Shown: piece after piece, positions 33,648-41,737 of the stretch
How the letters are laid out: each line of letters begins with the position of its first letter
Position numbering within the stretch: position 1 is the stretch's first letter
DNA from: WHSW01 sp963781265
GTDB lineage: Bacteria; Actinomycetota; Thermoleophilia; Solirubrobacterales; 70-9
Direction: 5' to 3'
Length of the DNA stretch: 64,000 bases
NCBI GenBank assembly: GCA_963781265.1
Contig: CAWAFH010000018.1
Location: 620,001-684,000 of the forward strand
Program-made: the position numbers and the translations under genes
The notes under the pieces: model-generated
Databases searched by the model: none
What the model was told of the DNA's origin: nothing
What the model saw: only the letters and a program-made list of their open reading frames with translations

Positions 33648-33800
33648 TTGCGCCGGGGCGACCGCCTGATCGGGATCGCCGTCGGCATCGTGATCGGGAT
33701 CGCGATCGTCGCGGTCTTCGTCTTCGTCTTCAGTGAGGACACCGTCGACGCGCCGTCGATCCACAACGGCGCGCCGTCGGAGCAGCCCTCGCAGCCCTAG
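33648..33800 (+). CDS. Small single-pass membrane protein (50 aa)
   Basis: TTG 33648 begins MRRGDRLIGIAVGIVIGIAI; one TM (~residues 7-28, VGIVIGIAIVAVFVFVF) is followed by a short Ser/Pro/Asp-rich exposed tail ending SEQPSQP. GCGGGAG precedes the start by about 7 bases and the gene follows the heme-oxygenase-like gene by 12 bp in the same direction. Function unknown. Confidence 0.65.
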   Translation: MRRGDRLIGIAVGIVIGIAIVAVFVFVFSEDTVDAPSIHNGAPSEQPSQP

Positions 33801-33885
33801 CTGCCGATAATCGCGCCCCAACCCGGACAACCGGCCCCTTGGTTGAGGCCGGCTTTAGGGTCTGCGGGGTAACGTTCCGGACCCG

Positions 33886-34200
33886 ATGGACGCAGCGCCA
33901 GGCCGCTCACTGCTCGGACTCGTAGCCGTCGCCGCGCTCGCCGCGGCGCTGATCGGCGCGATCGGCCTGCTCGGCGCCGCGCCCGCCGTGCTCGCGTTCG
34001 CGCTGTTGTACTGCGGCCACTACCCGGGGGTGAGGCGACTCGATCGCGCCATCGCCGCCCGCTGCGATCGGCGCCGGCCGCGCCGTGCGTGCCGGGCCCC
34101 ACTCCTGCCATCCGCCTTCGTGCTCGTCTCGCGCGGTGGCGGGCTGATCGCCAGCTCGCTCGCCAAGCGCCCGCCGCCGCCACTCGGCTTCGCAACCTGA
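33886..34200 (+). CDS. Small hydrophobic protein (104 aa)
   Basis: ATG 33886 begins MDAAPGRSLLGLVAVAALAA; one or two hydrophobic helices lead into LLYCGHYPGVRRLDRAIAAR, an Arg-rich stretch, and ASSLAKRPPPP. The GHYPG and C-terminal SLAxRPPP segments recur in small membrane proteins next to copper-related genes of actinobacteria (my recollection, not verified). It precedes the cupredoxin-like gene by 60 bp. Confidence 0.55.
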   Translation: MDAAPGRSLLGLVAVAALAAALIGAIGLLGAAPAVLAFALLYCGHYPGVRRLDRAIAARCDRRRPRRACRAPLLPSAFVLVSRGGGLIASSLAKRPPPPLGFAT

Positions 34201-34260
34201 CTTCGCACCCCGTGCCCACGGCTCGCGGTGCGTTCACCACGAGATTCGAAGGAGCACGAG

Positions 34261-34714
34261 ATGCAATCCAACACAGCCAGACTGGCGATCGCCGGGATCG
34301 CGGTCGCGGTCGCCGTCGTCCTGTTCATCGTCCTGAGTGACAGCGGCGACGACGACTCGACCGACGACGACGACGCCGACGACCGCCGAGCAGACGACGA
34401 CGTCGGGTTCCGGGAATAGCGGCGGCACGGCCAACGGCGGCGCGACGACCGCGGTGCCGACGATCGTGATCAAGGACGGCGAGCCCGTGGGCGGGGTCCA
34501 GGACCTGAGCTTCACCGAGGGCGATGACATCAGGTTCAAGGTCGAGTCCGACGTCGCGGACGAGGTCCACTTTCACGGCTACGACGTGGGCATGGACGTC
34601 GAGGCAGGCGGCTCGGTGACCTTCGACGTGCCGGCGACCGACACCGGGGTGTTCGAGGTCGAGCTCGAAGAGCGCGTCGTCCCGATCGCCGAGATCACGG
34701 TCAACCCGAGCTGA
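34261..34714 (+). CDS. Membrane-anchored cupredoxin-like protein (frameshifted as read)
   Basis: ATG 34261 gives an N-terminal membrane anchor (ARLAIAGIAVAVAVVLFIVL). In the Asp/Thr-coding ACG/GAC repeat near 34350-34395 the frame changes by one base. The second frame continues TTAEQTTTSGSGNSGG and a beta domain: VPTIVIKDGEPVGGVQDL, DEVHFHGYDVGMDVEAGG, FEVELEERVVPIAEITVNP. That is the cupredoxin-like fold often paired with polytopic proteins; the usual type-1 copper Cys is absent. The break is in a simple repeat, so a sequencing or replication slip is likely. About 150 aa when joined. Confidence 0.75.
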
Positions 34715-34722
34715 GCGACGGC

Positions 34723-36129
34723 ATGCTCCTGGCGCCGTTCGAGATTCTCGGCCACGCTCTCGTCGGCCGCCAGGACCTGCCGATCCCCGAGTGGCTGTTC
34801 GCCTGGGCAGCCTCGCTCGTCCTGATCGTCTCGTTCTTCGCGCTCACCGTCGCCTGGCACACCAGCAAGTTCGAGGACTCACGCTGGCGGCCCGTCCGCC
34901 CGGCGATCTCGCGGGCGCTGCTCAACCCGCCCGTCGAGATCGCGTGCGGGCTGCTCGGCGTGTTCCTGCTCGGAGTGACGGTGTGGACCGGCCTCAACGG
35001 CACGGAGGCGCCCGACCGGAACTTCTCGGTCACCTTCGCCTTCGTCACCGTCTGGCTCGGTTTCGTCTTCCTCAGCGTCGCGTTCGGCGACGTGTTCCGC
35101 GCGTTCAACCCGTGGCGGGCAATCGCCCGCGTGGGCGGGGGCCTGTTCAAGGCCGTCGCCGGCCAGTCCTCGCCGCCGCCGCTCACTTACCCCGAACGGC
35201 TCGGGCGTTGGCCGGCGGCGATCGGCTTGGTCGCCTTCGTCTGGCTCGAGCTCGTCTACGGTCAGGGCGGCTTTCAGACCGTCGGCCTGACACCGCACAC
35301 GGTCGCGGTCGCGACCCTCGCCTATACGGCGTACACGTTGGTCGCGATGACCCTGTTCGGGGCCGAGAAGTGGCTGGAGCGCGGCGAGCTCTTCTCGGTG
35401 TACTTCCACATGTTCTCGACGTTGTCCGGGTTCGAGGTCCGCGATCGCGCGCTCGGCTTGCGGCGGGTGCTCTCCGCCTCGACCAAATGGGTCGCCGAGG
35501 CGCCCGGCTCGGTTGCCTTGGTGCTGTTCACGATCGGCGCGACCACGTTCGACGGCGCCGCGGAGGGCACTCTTGCGAGCCCGATCCGCACGGTCGAGGG
35601 CTGGATCGGAGATCTCGGCTTCGGGCCGCTCGCGGCCCTGCGGATCACCAACTCGCTCTTCCTCGCTCTCTGCCTCGCCCTGGTCGCCGGGCTCTTCTGG
35701 GCCGGCATCTACGGCATGCACACGGTCCGCGCGAACCGCTCGACCCGCGAGCTCGGGCGCCTGTTCGCCCACGCGTTCATACCGATCGCGCTGGCCTATC
35801 TGGTCGCGCACTACTTCAGCCTCGTGATCTTCCAGGAGCAGGCCCAGTTCTCGTTCTTGATGTCCGATCCGCTCGGCGACGGCTCCGACCTGTTCGGGAC
35901 CGCGGGCAGCGGGATCGACTATTCGGCGATCAGCGCCAACGCGATCTGGTACGTCCAGGTCGGAGCGCTGATCGCCGGCCACGTGACGGCGCTTGTGCTC
36001 GGCCACGACCGGGCGCTGAAGGTCTACGGCGATTCGCGGGTGGCCGCGCGGTCGCAGTACTGGATGCTCGCGCTCATGGTCGGCTTCACCTCGCTCGGCC
36101 TCTTCCTGCTCTCGCAGTCGAACGGGTAG
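34723..36129 (+). CDS. Polytopic membrane protein (468 aa) partnered with cupredoxin-like protein
   Basis: ATG 34723. About 10-11 hydrophobic helices, with the N-terminal HALVGRQDLPIPEWLFAW and a conserved RNFSVTFAFVTVWLGFVFLS region; His residues in IYGMHTVRA, FAHAFIPIALAYLVAHY and IAGHVTALVLGHD line late helices. Relatives in databases are often labelled fenitrothion hydrolase on weak grounds; I would keep unknown membrane protein. The small cupredoxin-like gene lies 8 bp upstream, suggesting an extracytoplasmic metal or redox partner. Confidence 0.7.
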   Translation: MLLAPFEILGHALVGRQDLPIPEWLFAWAASLVLIVSFFALTVAWHTSKFEDSRWRPVRPAISRALLNPPVEIACGLLGVFLLGVTVWTGLNGTEAPDRNFSVTFAFVTVWLGFVFLSVAFGDVFRAFNPWRAIARVGGGLFKAVAGQSSPPPLTYPERLGRWPAAIGLVAFVWLELVYGQGGFQTVGLTPHTVAVATLAYTAYTLVAMTLFGAEKWLERGELFSVYFHMFSTLSGFEVRDRALGLRRVLSASTKWVAEAPGSVALVLFTIGATTFDGAAEGTLASPIRTVEGWIGDLGFGPLAALRITNSLFLALCLALVAGLFWAGIYGMHTVRANRSTRELGRLFAHAFIPIALAYLVAHYFSLVIFQEQAQFSFLMSDPLGDGSDLFGTAGSGIDYSAISANAIWYVQVGALIAGHVTALVLGHDRALKVYGDSRVAARSQYWMLALMVGFTSLGLFLLSQSNG

Positions 36130-36132
36130 CGC

Positions 36133-36855
36133 TCAGACCCCGGCGACCCGGGTGATCGCGAACACCGCGAGAAAGCCGGCGACGGTCAGCGCCACCCGCG
36201 CCCAGGAGGCGTGTTCACCATGCGCCTCGGGCAGCAGGTCGGTCGCGCCCATGTAGATGAAGAAACCGGCGTAGACGGCGAGCAACTCGCCGAGCGCGAA
36301 CTCCGAGATCGTGATCGCCGAGCCGACGATCACGCCGAGCAGCGGCGCGAACGCGTCGATCGCGAGCCAGCGCTTCGCCTGGCGGCGGTCGTCGGACTGG
36401 CTGAGCACGAAGCTGACCGCGTTGAGGCCGTCCGCGAAGTCGTGGCTGACCACGGCGATGAAGACGAGCACTCCGGTCGCCGTGTCGAGCCCGAACGCGA
36501 GCCCGATCCCGAGTCCATCGACGAAGCTGTGGACGGAGAGCCCGAGCGCGCCGAGCACGCCGACGCGGGCGTGCGCGCGGGCGTGGTCGGGGTCGTCGCG
36601 GTGGTGGAGGACGAGCAGCCGCTCGATCAGGAAGAAGCCGATGAACCCGACGCCGACGAGCAGCGCGACTCGCTGTGGGTCGTCGACGGCCTCGATGCTC
36701 TCGGGCAGCACGTCGAACAGCGCCACGGCGACGACGATCCCCCCGGTCAGCGCCAGCAGCGTCGGCAGCGCGTGGGAGAGCCGCAGCGCCAGGGCCCCGC
36801 CGGCGAACGTCGCGAGCACCGTCACGGCGCCGAACGGGATCGCGATCCATTCCAT
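36133..36855 (-). CDS. ZIP-family metal transporter
   Basis: A 240-aa, eight-TM protein. Metal-site helices IV and V carry LSVHSFVDGLGIGLAF and VVSHDFADGLNAVSF (His/Asp instead of the usual His/Glu on the second). An LLPEAHGEH segment ends the last loop. The His-rich loop between TM3 and TM4 (LVLHHRDDPDHARAHAR) may bind zinc. Divergent from a Fur-family regulator with a palindrome between the two starts, so metal-dependent repression is likely. Confidence 0.88.
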   Translation of the reverse strand: MEWIAIPFGAVTVLATFAGGALALRLSHALPTLLALTGGIVVAVALFDVLPESIEAVDDPQRVALLVGVGFIGFFLIERLLVLHHRDDPDHARAHARVGVLGALGLSVHSFVDGLGIGLAFGLDTATGVLVFIAVVSHDFADGLNAVSFVLSQSDDRRQAKRWLAIDAFAPLLGVIVGSAITISEFALGELLAVYAGFFIYMGATDLLPEAHGEHASWARVALTVAGFLAVFAITRVAGV

Positions 36856-36856
36856 A

Positions 36857-36875
36857 AATGAGAACGATACTCATT
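36857..36875. promoter_or_regulatory. Fur/Zur-type operator in divergent ZIP-regulator promoter
   Basis: A 19-bp sequence with perfect 6-bp ends AATGAG / CTCATT around AACGATA, in an AT-richer island of this GC-rich genome. It begins 1 bp upstream of the ZIP start codon and lies 12 bp before the regulator ATG (36888), the position expected for autoregulation by a Fur-family protein. Confidence 0.7.
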
Positions 36876-36887
36876 ATCATCAGGAGT

Positions 36888-37343
36888 ATGGTTCGCGACG
36901 TGGAATCCGGATCCAAACGCTGGCCGGAGCTGGCCGAGCAGGCGCTGCGCGCCGAGGGCGGCCGGCGCGGCGAGGCCCGCCGCGCGGTGGTCGCCGTGTT
37001 CGCCGAGCACGACTGTTGCCTGAGCGCCTCCGAGGTCGCCGCCCAGGCGGCCGAGCGCGGCGAGCGGATCGGTACCGCGAGCGTCTACCGCACGGTCGAG
37101 TTGCTGCGCGAGCGCGGGCTGCTCCAGCGGGTCGAGACCGGCGAGGGCGGCGCGCGCTACGAGGCGGTTGTGCCCGGCGGGCATCACCACCATCACGCGG
37201 TCTGCGAGCGCTGCGGGCGGCTGACGCCGTTCGAGGACCGGTCGCTCGAGCGCGCAATCGACTCGATCGCCGAGCGGATCGGCCATCGCGTCGACGCCCA
37301 CGACGTCCTGCTCCGGGGCGTGTGCGAGCGCTGTGATACTTGA
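36888..37343 (+). CDS. Fur-family metalloregulator (Zur-like)
   Basis: A 151-aa protein: N-terminal winged helix (CCLSASEVAAQAAERGERIG, TASVYRTVELLRERGLLQRV), a dimerisation domain with HHHHHAVCERCGRLTPFED metal site and the second CxxC at the C terminus (VCERCDT) for structural zinc. ATG 36888 follows an AGGAG Shine-Dalgarno. Adjacent, divergent ZIP transporter points to zinc or iron sensing; which metal is not provable from sequence. Confidence 0.9.
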   Translation: MVRDVESGSKRWPELAEQALRAEGGRRGEARRAVVAVFAEHDCCLSASEVAAQAAERGERIGTASVYRTVELLRERGLLQRVETGEGGARYEAVVPGGHHHHHAVCERCGRLTPFEDRSLERAIDSIAERIGHRVDAHDVLLRGVCERCDT

Positions 37344-37346
37344 TCG

Positions 37347-37490
37347 GTGCTCCCGCTCGCCCATGCCGGCCACTGGTTCCTATGGCTCTTGTACGCGGTC
37401 CCGGTGATCGTCGTGGTCGGCTCGATCCTCGCCTCGGTGCGACGTGATCGGCGCGAGCGGGATCGCGGCGCGCCCCCGACCGAGGAGTGA
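37347..37490 (+). CDS. Small single-pass membrane protein (47 aa)
   Basis: GTG 37347, starting MLPLAHAGHWFLWLLYAVPV, has one TM (~residues 9-30) followed by a strongly basic tail (VRRDRRERDRG) and PTEE. It lies 3 bp after the Fur-family stop and its stop overlaps the next start by four bases (GTGA), so it is part of that transcript. Function unknown. Confidence 0.65.
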   Translation: MLPLAHAGHWFLWLLYAVPVIVVVGSILASVRRDRRERDRGAPPTEE

Positions 37491-37693
37491 TTTGCGCGGA
37501 CACCGCCGGTTGGCTGTGCCCGCACGTGACCGGCGCGATGCTGCTCGACGCGCTCGCCGGGCGCTACCTCGAGCGGGGCGAGATCCGCGCCGCGATCAGG
37601 GCGCTCGAGCTGGCCGGGGAGCTGCCGCTCGGGCGGCCGCGCGGCGACCGGGTCCGCACGCGGCTCGCGAGCCTGCGCGCCGGGCTCAACTGA
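37487..37693 (+). CDS. Small hypothetical protein (68 aa)
   Basis: GTG 37487 overlaps the previous stop (GTGA). The product, MICADTAGWLCPHVTGAMLL..., has a CADTAGWLC pair of cysteines followed by a TPR-like helical hairpin (LAGRYLERGEIRAAIRALELAGEL) and an Arg-rich tail. Unknown role; coupling to the small membrane protein suggests a joint function. Confidence 0.55.
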   Translation: MICADTAGWLCPHVTGAMLLDALAGRYLERGEIRAAIRALELAGELPLGRPRGDRVRTRLASLRAGLN

Positions 37694-37702
37694 GCGCCCG
37701 CC

Positions 37703-38902
37703 TCAGGCGACCGCGAGCAGGCGCTCGAGCCGCTGCTCGAGCTCGGTGCGCAGGGTGTCGCGGATCGGCCCGTCGTGGGCGCGCTCGACGAGCTCCTGGA
37801 GGAAGCCCTCGACCACGAGCTGCTTGGCCTCGGCGTCGCCGAGCCCGTGCGCGCGTGCGTAGAAGACCTGCTCGGGGTCGACCTGGGCGACCGCCGCGGC
37901 GTGCGTGCAGCGGACGTCGTCGGCCTCGATCTCGAGCCCGGGGATCGCGTCGGCATGGGCGTCCGTGGAGAGCAACAGGTTGCGGCTCTCCTGGAAGGCG
38001 TCGGTGCGCTGGGCGCCCTTGTCGACCCGGATCATCCCCCGCCAGACCGCGGTCGCGCGCTCGGCGAGCACGCCCCGGAAGGCGAGGTCGGACGTCGTGT
38101 CCTCGGCCGCGTGCTCCTGGGTCGTGTCGTAGTCGAGGTGCTGGGCGCCCTCGCCGGCGTAGGCGCCGGTGACCTTGGCGTTCGAGCCTCGCCCGGCGAG
38201 CTTGGTCTCCATCCGCACCTTGCCGTTCGCCGAGCCGAATCCGAGCGCGACCCAGTCGAGGTTCGCATCGCGGCCGACCTCGGCGCGCTGTGTCGCGAAT
38301 ACCCAACCCTCGTCCGAGATCTCCTGCTCGCAGACGTAGCGCAGGTTGGCGCCGTCGCCGACGACCAGCTCGACCACCCCGTTGAACAGCCCCGCGCCCG
38401 TCGAGGCGTAGCGCTCCCAGACCTCCGCCTCGGCGCCCTCCTCGAGCACGATCAGCGTGCGCCACTCGGTCTCGGCCCCGGGGGCGCCGTTGACGGTCAG
38501 CTTCACCGGCGCCTCGGCGCGCGTGTTCGCGGGCACGTAGACGAGCAGGCCGTCGCGCCACCGAGCCTGGTTGCGGGTCGTGAACGCATCGTCTGCGGCG
38601 ACGATCCGCCCGAGGTGCTCGCGGATGAGTTCCGGGCGCTCGGCGGCGGCTGCGGCCAGCGGCATCACGATCGCGCCGTCGTCGGAGGGCTCGAGCCCCT
38701 CGACCGTCGCGACCGCGTCGGTGTAGCCGTCGAGGTCGAACTCGCTCAGGTCAGTGAACTCCCAGCCCTTCTGCTTCTGGGTCGGCAGCGCGAGGCCGGC
38801 GCCGGCCTCCTTCGCGCGGTCGCGCGCCTCGCTGAGCCAGTCCGGTTCGTCGACCTGAGGCGCCGCCGCTCCGACGACGCCAGCGCGGGTCGCGCTAGCC
38901 AA
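37703..38902 (-). CDS. sufD: Fe-S cluster assembly protein SufD
   Basis: A 399-aa SufBD-family scaffold with the beta-helix core (LLVYVPANTRAEAPVKLTV, GLFNGVVELVVGDGANLRYV, GKVRMETKLAGRGSNAKVTG), C-terminal GLEIEADDVRCTHAAAVAQVD with the family His, and a helical end. TTG 38902 start overlaps the sufB stop by eight bases. Forms the SufBCD complex with SufB and SufC of this window. Confidence 0.95.
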   Translation of the reverse strand: MASATRAGVVGAAAPQVDEPDWLSEARDRAKEAGAGLALPTQKQKGWEFTDLSEFDLDGYTDAVATVEGLEPSDDGAIVMPLAAAAAERPELIREHLGRIVAADDAFTTRNQARWRDGLLVYVPANTRAEAPVKLTVNGAPGAETEWRTLIVLEEGAEAEVWERYASTGAGLFNGVVELVVGDGANLRYVCEQEISDEGWVFATQRAEVGRDANLDWVALGFGSANGKVRMETKLAGRGSNAKVTGAYAGEGAQHLDYDTTQEHAAEDTTSDLAFRGVLAERATAVWRGMIRVDKGAQRTDAFQESRNLLLSTDAHADAIPGLEIEADDVRCTHAAAVAQVDPEQVFYARAHGLGDAEAKQLVVEGFLQELVERAHDGPIRDTLRTELEQRLERLLAVA

Positions 38903-40355
38903 TTGAGCCTTCCATCTGCAGCTCGATCAGGCGGTTCATCTCGACCGAGTACTCCATCGGCAGCTCCTTGGCGATCGGCTCGATGAACCCGTTGACGATC
39001 ATCTTCGACGCCTCTTCCTCGTCGAGCCCGTGGGCCTGGAGGTAGAACAGCTGGTCCTCGCCGACCTTCGAGACCGAGGCCTCGTGCCCGACGTTGGCGT
39101 CGGACTCGTCGATGCGGATCGTCGGGTAGGTGTCCGAGCGCGAATCCTCGTCGAGCAGCAGCGCGTCGCAGACGACCTTGGACTTCGTCTCAGTCGCTCC
39201 CTGCGCGACCTCGAGCAGCCCCCGGTAGGTCGCCCTGCCGCCGTCCTTGGAGATCGACTTGGAGAAGATCGACGACGTGGTCTTCGGCGCGGCGTGGATG
39301 ATCTTGCCGCCGGCGTCCTGGTGCTGGCCCTTGCCCGCGAAGGCGATCGAGAGGATCTCGCCGTGGGCGCGCTCGCCGAGCAGGTAGATCGACGGATACT
39401 TCATCGTCAGCTTCGAGCCCAGGTTGCAGTCGACCCACTCCATCGTCGCGTCTTCCATCGCGATCGCGCGCTTCGTGACCAGGTTGAAGACGTTCTGCGA
39501 CCAGTTCTGGACCGTCGTGTAGCGGACCCGCGCGCCGGGCTTGGCGACGATCTCAACGACGGCCGAGTGCAGCGAGTCGGTCGAGTAGACGGGCGCGGTG
39601 CACCCCTCGATGTAGTGGACGTCGGCGGCATCCTCAGCGATGATCAGCGTGCGCTCGAACTGGCCCATGTTCTCGGTGTTGATCCGGAAGTAGGCCTGCA
39701 GCGGCATCGCGACCTTGACGCCCTTCGGCACGTAGACGAACGAGCCGCCCGACCAGACCGCCGAGTTCAGAGCGGCGAGCTTGTTGTCGTTCGGCGGGAT
39801 CACCGTCGCCCAGTACTCGCGGACGAGGTCCTCGTGCTCGCGCAGGGCGGTGTCCATGTCGGTGAAGATCACGCCCTGGGCCTCGAGCTGCTCGTTCACC
39901 TGGTGGTAGACGGACTCGCTCTCATACTGAGCCCCGACCCCGGCGAGGAACTTGCGCTCCGCCTCCGGGATGCCGAGCTTGTCGAACGTGTTCTTGATGT
40001 CCTCGGGAACCTCATCCCAGCTGCGCTCGCTCTTCTCGGACGCGCGGACGAAGTAGTGGATGTCCTCGAAGTCGATCTGGTTGAGGTCGCCGCCCCACTG
40101 CGGGGTCGGGCGGCTCTTGTAATGCTCGTAAGCCTTGAGGCGGAAGTCGCGCATCCACTGCGGCTCGTTCTTGTACTCGGAGATCGCGGCGATCAGGTCG
40201 CGACTGAGGCCTTTGGGGGCCTTGTAGGAGTAGCCGGTCTCCGGGTCGTGGAAGCCGAACTTCTCCTTGTAGTCCGTGCCGATGCCCTTCAGCGCGGCCT
40301 CGGCCTCGGTCAGTTGCTTGCCCGACGGGGTCGCGGTCTCGGGTGGTGTGGTCAT
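38895..40355 (-). CDS. sufB: Fe-S cluster assembly protein SufB
   Basis: A 486-aa scaffold with conserved YKEKFGFHDPETGYSYKAPK, PNDNKLAALNSAVWSGGSFVYVPKG, EDAADVHYIEGCTAP (conserved Cys), and VGHEASVSKVGEDQLFYLQAHG near the C terminus. The normal length is kept and there is no intein. It starts 7 bp after the Rieske gene stop, in one transcript Rieske-sufB-sufD. Confidence 0.97.
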   Translation of the reverse strand: MTTPPETATPSGKQLTEAEAALKGIGTDYKEKFGFHDPETGYSYKAPKGLSRDLIAAISEYKNEPQWMRDFRLKAYEHYKSRPTPQWGGDLNQIDFEDIHYFVRASEKSERSWDEVPEDIKNTFDKLGIPEAERKFLAGVGAQYESESVYHQVNEQLEAQGVIFTDMDTALREHEDLVREYWATVIPPNDNKLAALNSAVWSGGSFVYVPKGVKVAMPLQAYFRINTENMGQFERTLIIAEDAADVHYIEGCTAPVYSTDSLHSAVVEIVAKPGARVRYTTVQNWSQNVFNLVTKRAIAMEDATMEWVDCNLGSKLTMKYPSIYLLGERAHGEILSIAFAGKGQHQDAGGKIIHAAPKTTSSIFSKSISKDGGRATYRGLLEVAQGATETKSKVVCDALLLDEDSRSDTYPTIRIDESDANVGHEASVSKVGEDQLFYLQAHGLDEEEASKMIVNGFIEPIAKELPMEYSVEMNRLIELQMEGSIG

Positions 40356-40362
40356 CTGAGAA

Positions 40363-40686
40363 TCAGAGCTCCAGCTTCACTTCGTCCGCTTCGACGCGGA
40401 CCTCGTAGGTCTCGACCGGTCGATAGGCCGGAAGGGTCTTCGGCTTGCCCGTGCGGAGGTCGAAGAGCGAACCGTGACGTGGACATTCCACGGTACAGGA
40501 GGCCGGATCGAACTCCCCCTCGGCGAGCGGGCCGTCGTCGTGCGAGCAACGGTCCTCGATCGCGTAGAGCCCGCCGTCGGCGCCGTGAAAGACGCCGATC
40601 TTGCGCCCGTCGGCCTCGACCAAGCGCGTTTCGCCCACCGGTAGGTCGGCGAGCTTGCAGACGACGATGCTCGTGTCGGTGGTCAC
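40363..40686 (-). CDS. Rieske [2Fe-2S] ferredoxin-like protein
   Basis: A 107-aa soluble Rieske domain. Cluster ligands are Cys-x-His in DRCSHDDGPL and Cys-x2-His in VECPRHGSLFDL. It resembles NirD/BphA3-type ferredoxins. GTG 40686 lies 5 bases after AGGA. Being first gene of a sufB-sufD operon, it is likely part of the Fe-S assembly or repair machinery (electron donor); this is common in actinobacterial suf operons. Confidence 0.92.
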   Translation of the reverse strand: MTTDTSIVVCKLADLPVGETRLVEADGRKIGVFHGADGGLYAIEDRCSHDDGPLAEGEFDPASCTVECPRHGSLFDLRTGKPKTLPAYRPVETYEVRVEADEVKLEL

Positions 40687-40764
40687 TATTCCTAGTCTCC
40701 CGGTCGGATTTTAGCGAGCCGCCGGTTGCCCCCTCGCCGGGCGGGCACCGATAGCGTGGCGCCG

Positions 40765-41241
40765 ATGCCGGCCCAGCCGTCACCGCGCGGCCGAATCCTG
40801 ATCGCGACCGCGGCGGCGGTGGCGCTGACCGCGCTGATCGTCGTGATCGCGGGAGCCGGCAGCGACGGCGAGGAGGGCGGCCCTGAGGCGATGGCCCCGC
40901 CGCCACGCTGCGTGCGCTCCTGGAACGCCGACCAGGCGGCGCGCGCCTACGGCCGTCACAACTACAGCTCCCACCACTACCTGGTCGCCATGGTCACGTT
41001 CCTGAATGAGGACGGCAGCGAGGTCGGCGCGGCCGACGGGCTGTGCGCGGTGATCTTTCCGGCGCAGGCGCTCGACCCGGAGCCGTTCGCGGCCGGGCAG
41101 GTGCTGAGGGGGCGCGAATGGATCCCGATCAGCTCGCTCGAGGGCGTCGAGCTCACCCGGGTCGCCGAGCTGCAGGTGATCGCCGCCGGGTCGCCGAACA
41201 CGGTCCTCGACGTCACCGGCGAGCTCAAACCCACCGGCTAG
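40765..41241 (+). CDS. Membrane-anchored hypothetical protein (158 aa)
   Basis: ATG 40765 starts MPAQPSPRGRILIATAAAVA, one TM (~residues 10-31) followed by a DGEEGG linker and an exposed domain with two cysteines (PPRCVRSW, DGLCAVIF), which might pair. Segments NADQAARAYGRHNYSSHHYLV and GREWIPISSLEGVELTRVAE are not recognisable. Lies divergent from the Rieske gene and convergent to sufU. Confidence 0.6.
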   Translation: MPAQPSPRGRILIATAAAVALTALIVVIAGAGSDGEEGGPEAMAPPPRCVRSWNADQAARAYGRHNYSSHHYLVAMVTFLNEDGSEVGAADGLCAVIFPAQALDPEPFAAGQVLRGREWIPISSLEGVELTRVAELQVIAAGSPNTVLDVTGELKPTG

Positions 41242-41666
41242 ATCAGGTCGCGCTCAGCCCGCGGGTCGCCGGTGGCGCCCTCGTCGTCCCAATCGGCGGC
41301 GTCGCCGAGCGCCGCCGACTTGACGACCTTGAGCCCGAGCAGGGCGCACTTCATGCGGGTTGCCGAGATCTCGATCCCGAGCAGGTCGAGGACGTACTCC
41401 TTGTCCAGGCGCAGCAGCTCCTCGCGGGTCTTGCCGGCGAGCTCCTCGGTCAGCATCGAGGTCGCCGCGGTCGAGATCGCGCACCCCTTGCCCTCGAACG
41501 AAACGTCGGTGACCTTGCCGTCGGGCCCCAGCGTGATGAAGACGTGCTGCTCGTCGCCGCAGAGCGGGTTCGTGTCCTCGAAGTCGAGGTCGAACTCTTC
41601 CGGGCGCCCGAAGTGGCGCGGCCGCTTGTAGTGGTCGAGGATGTTCTCGCGGTAGAGGTCGTCCAC
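41238..41666 (-). CDS. sufU: SufU Fe-S scaffold/sulfur transfer protein
   Basis: A 142-aa IscU-fold protein with the three conserved cysteines: NPLCGDE, GKGCAISTAATSML and RMKCALLGL, including the SufU-typical insertion between the second and third Cys. GTG 41666. In Gram-positives SufU takes sulfur from SufS. It is separated from sufCS by three genes here. Confidence 0.95.
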   Translation of the reverse strand: MDDLYRENILDHYKRPRHFGRPEEFDLDFEDTNPLCGDEQHVFITLGPDGKVTDVSFEGKGCAISTAATSMLTEELAGKTREELLRLDKEYVLDLLGIEISATRMKCALLGLKVVKSAALGDAADWDDEGATGDPRAERDLI

Positions 41667-41737
41667 GCGACCGAGGTTAGTGGACCCCCCTCGCGCGACC
41701 GGGCGCCTCGCGGGTGGATTCATGCCACCATCCGGCC

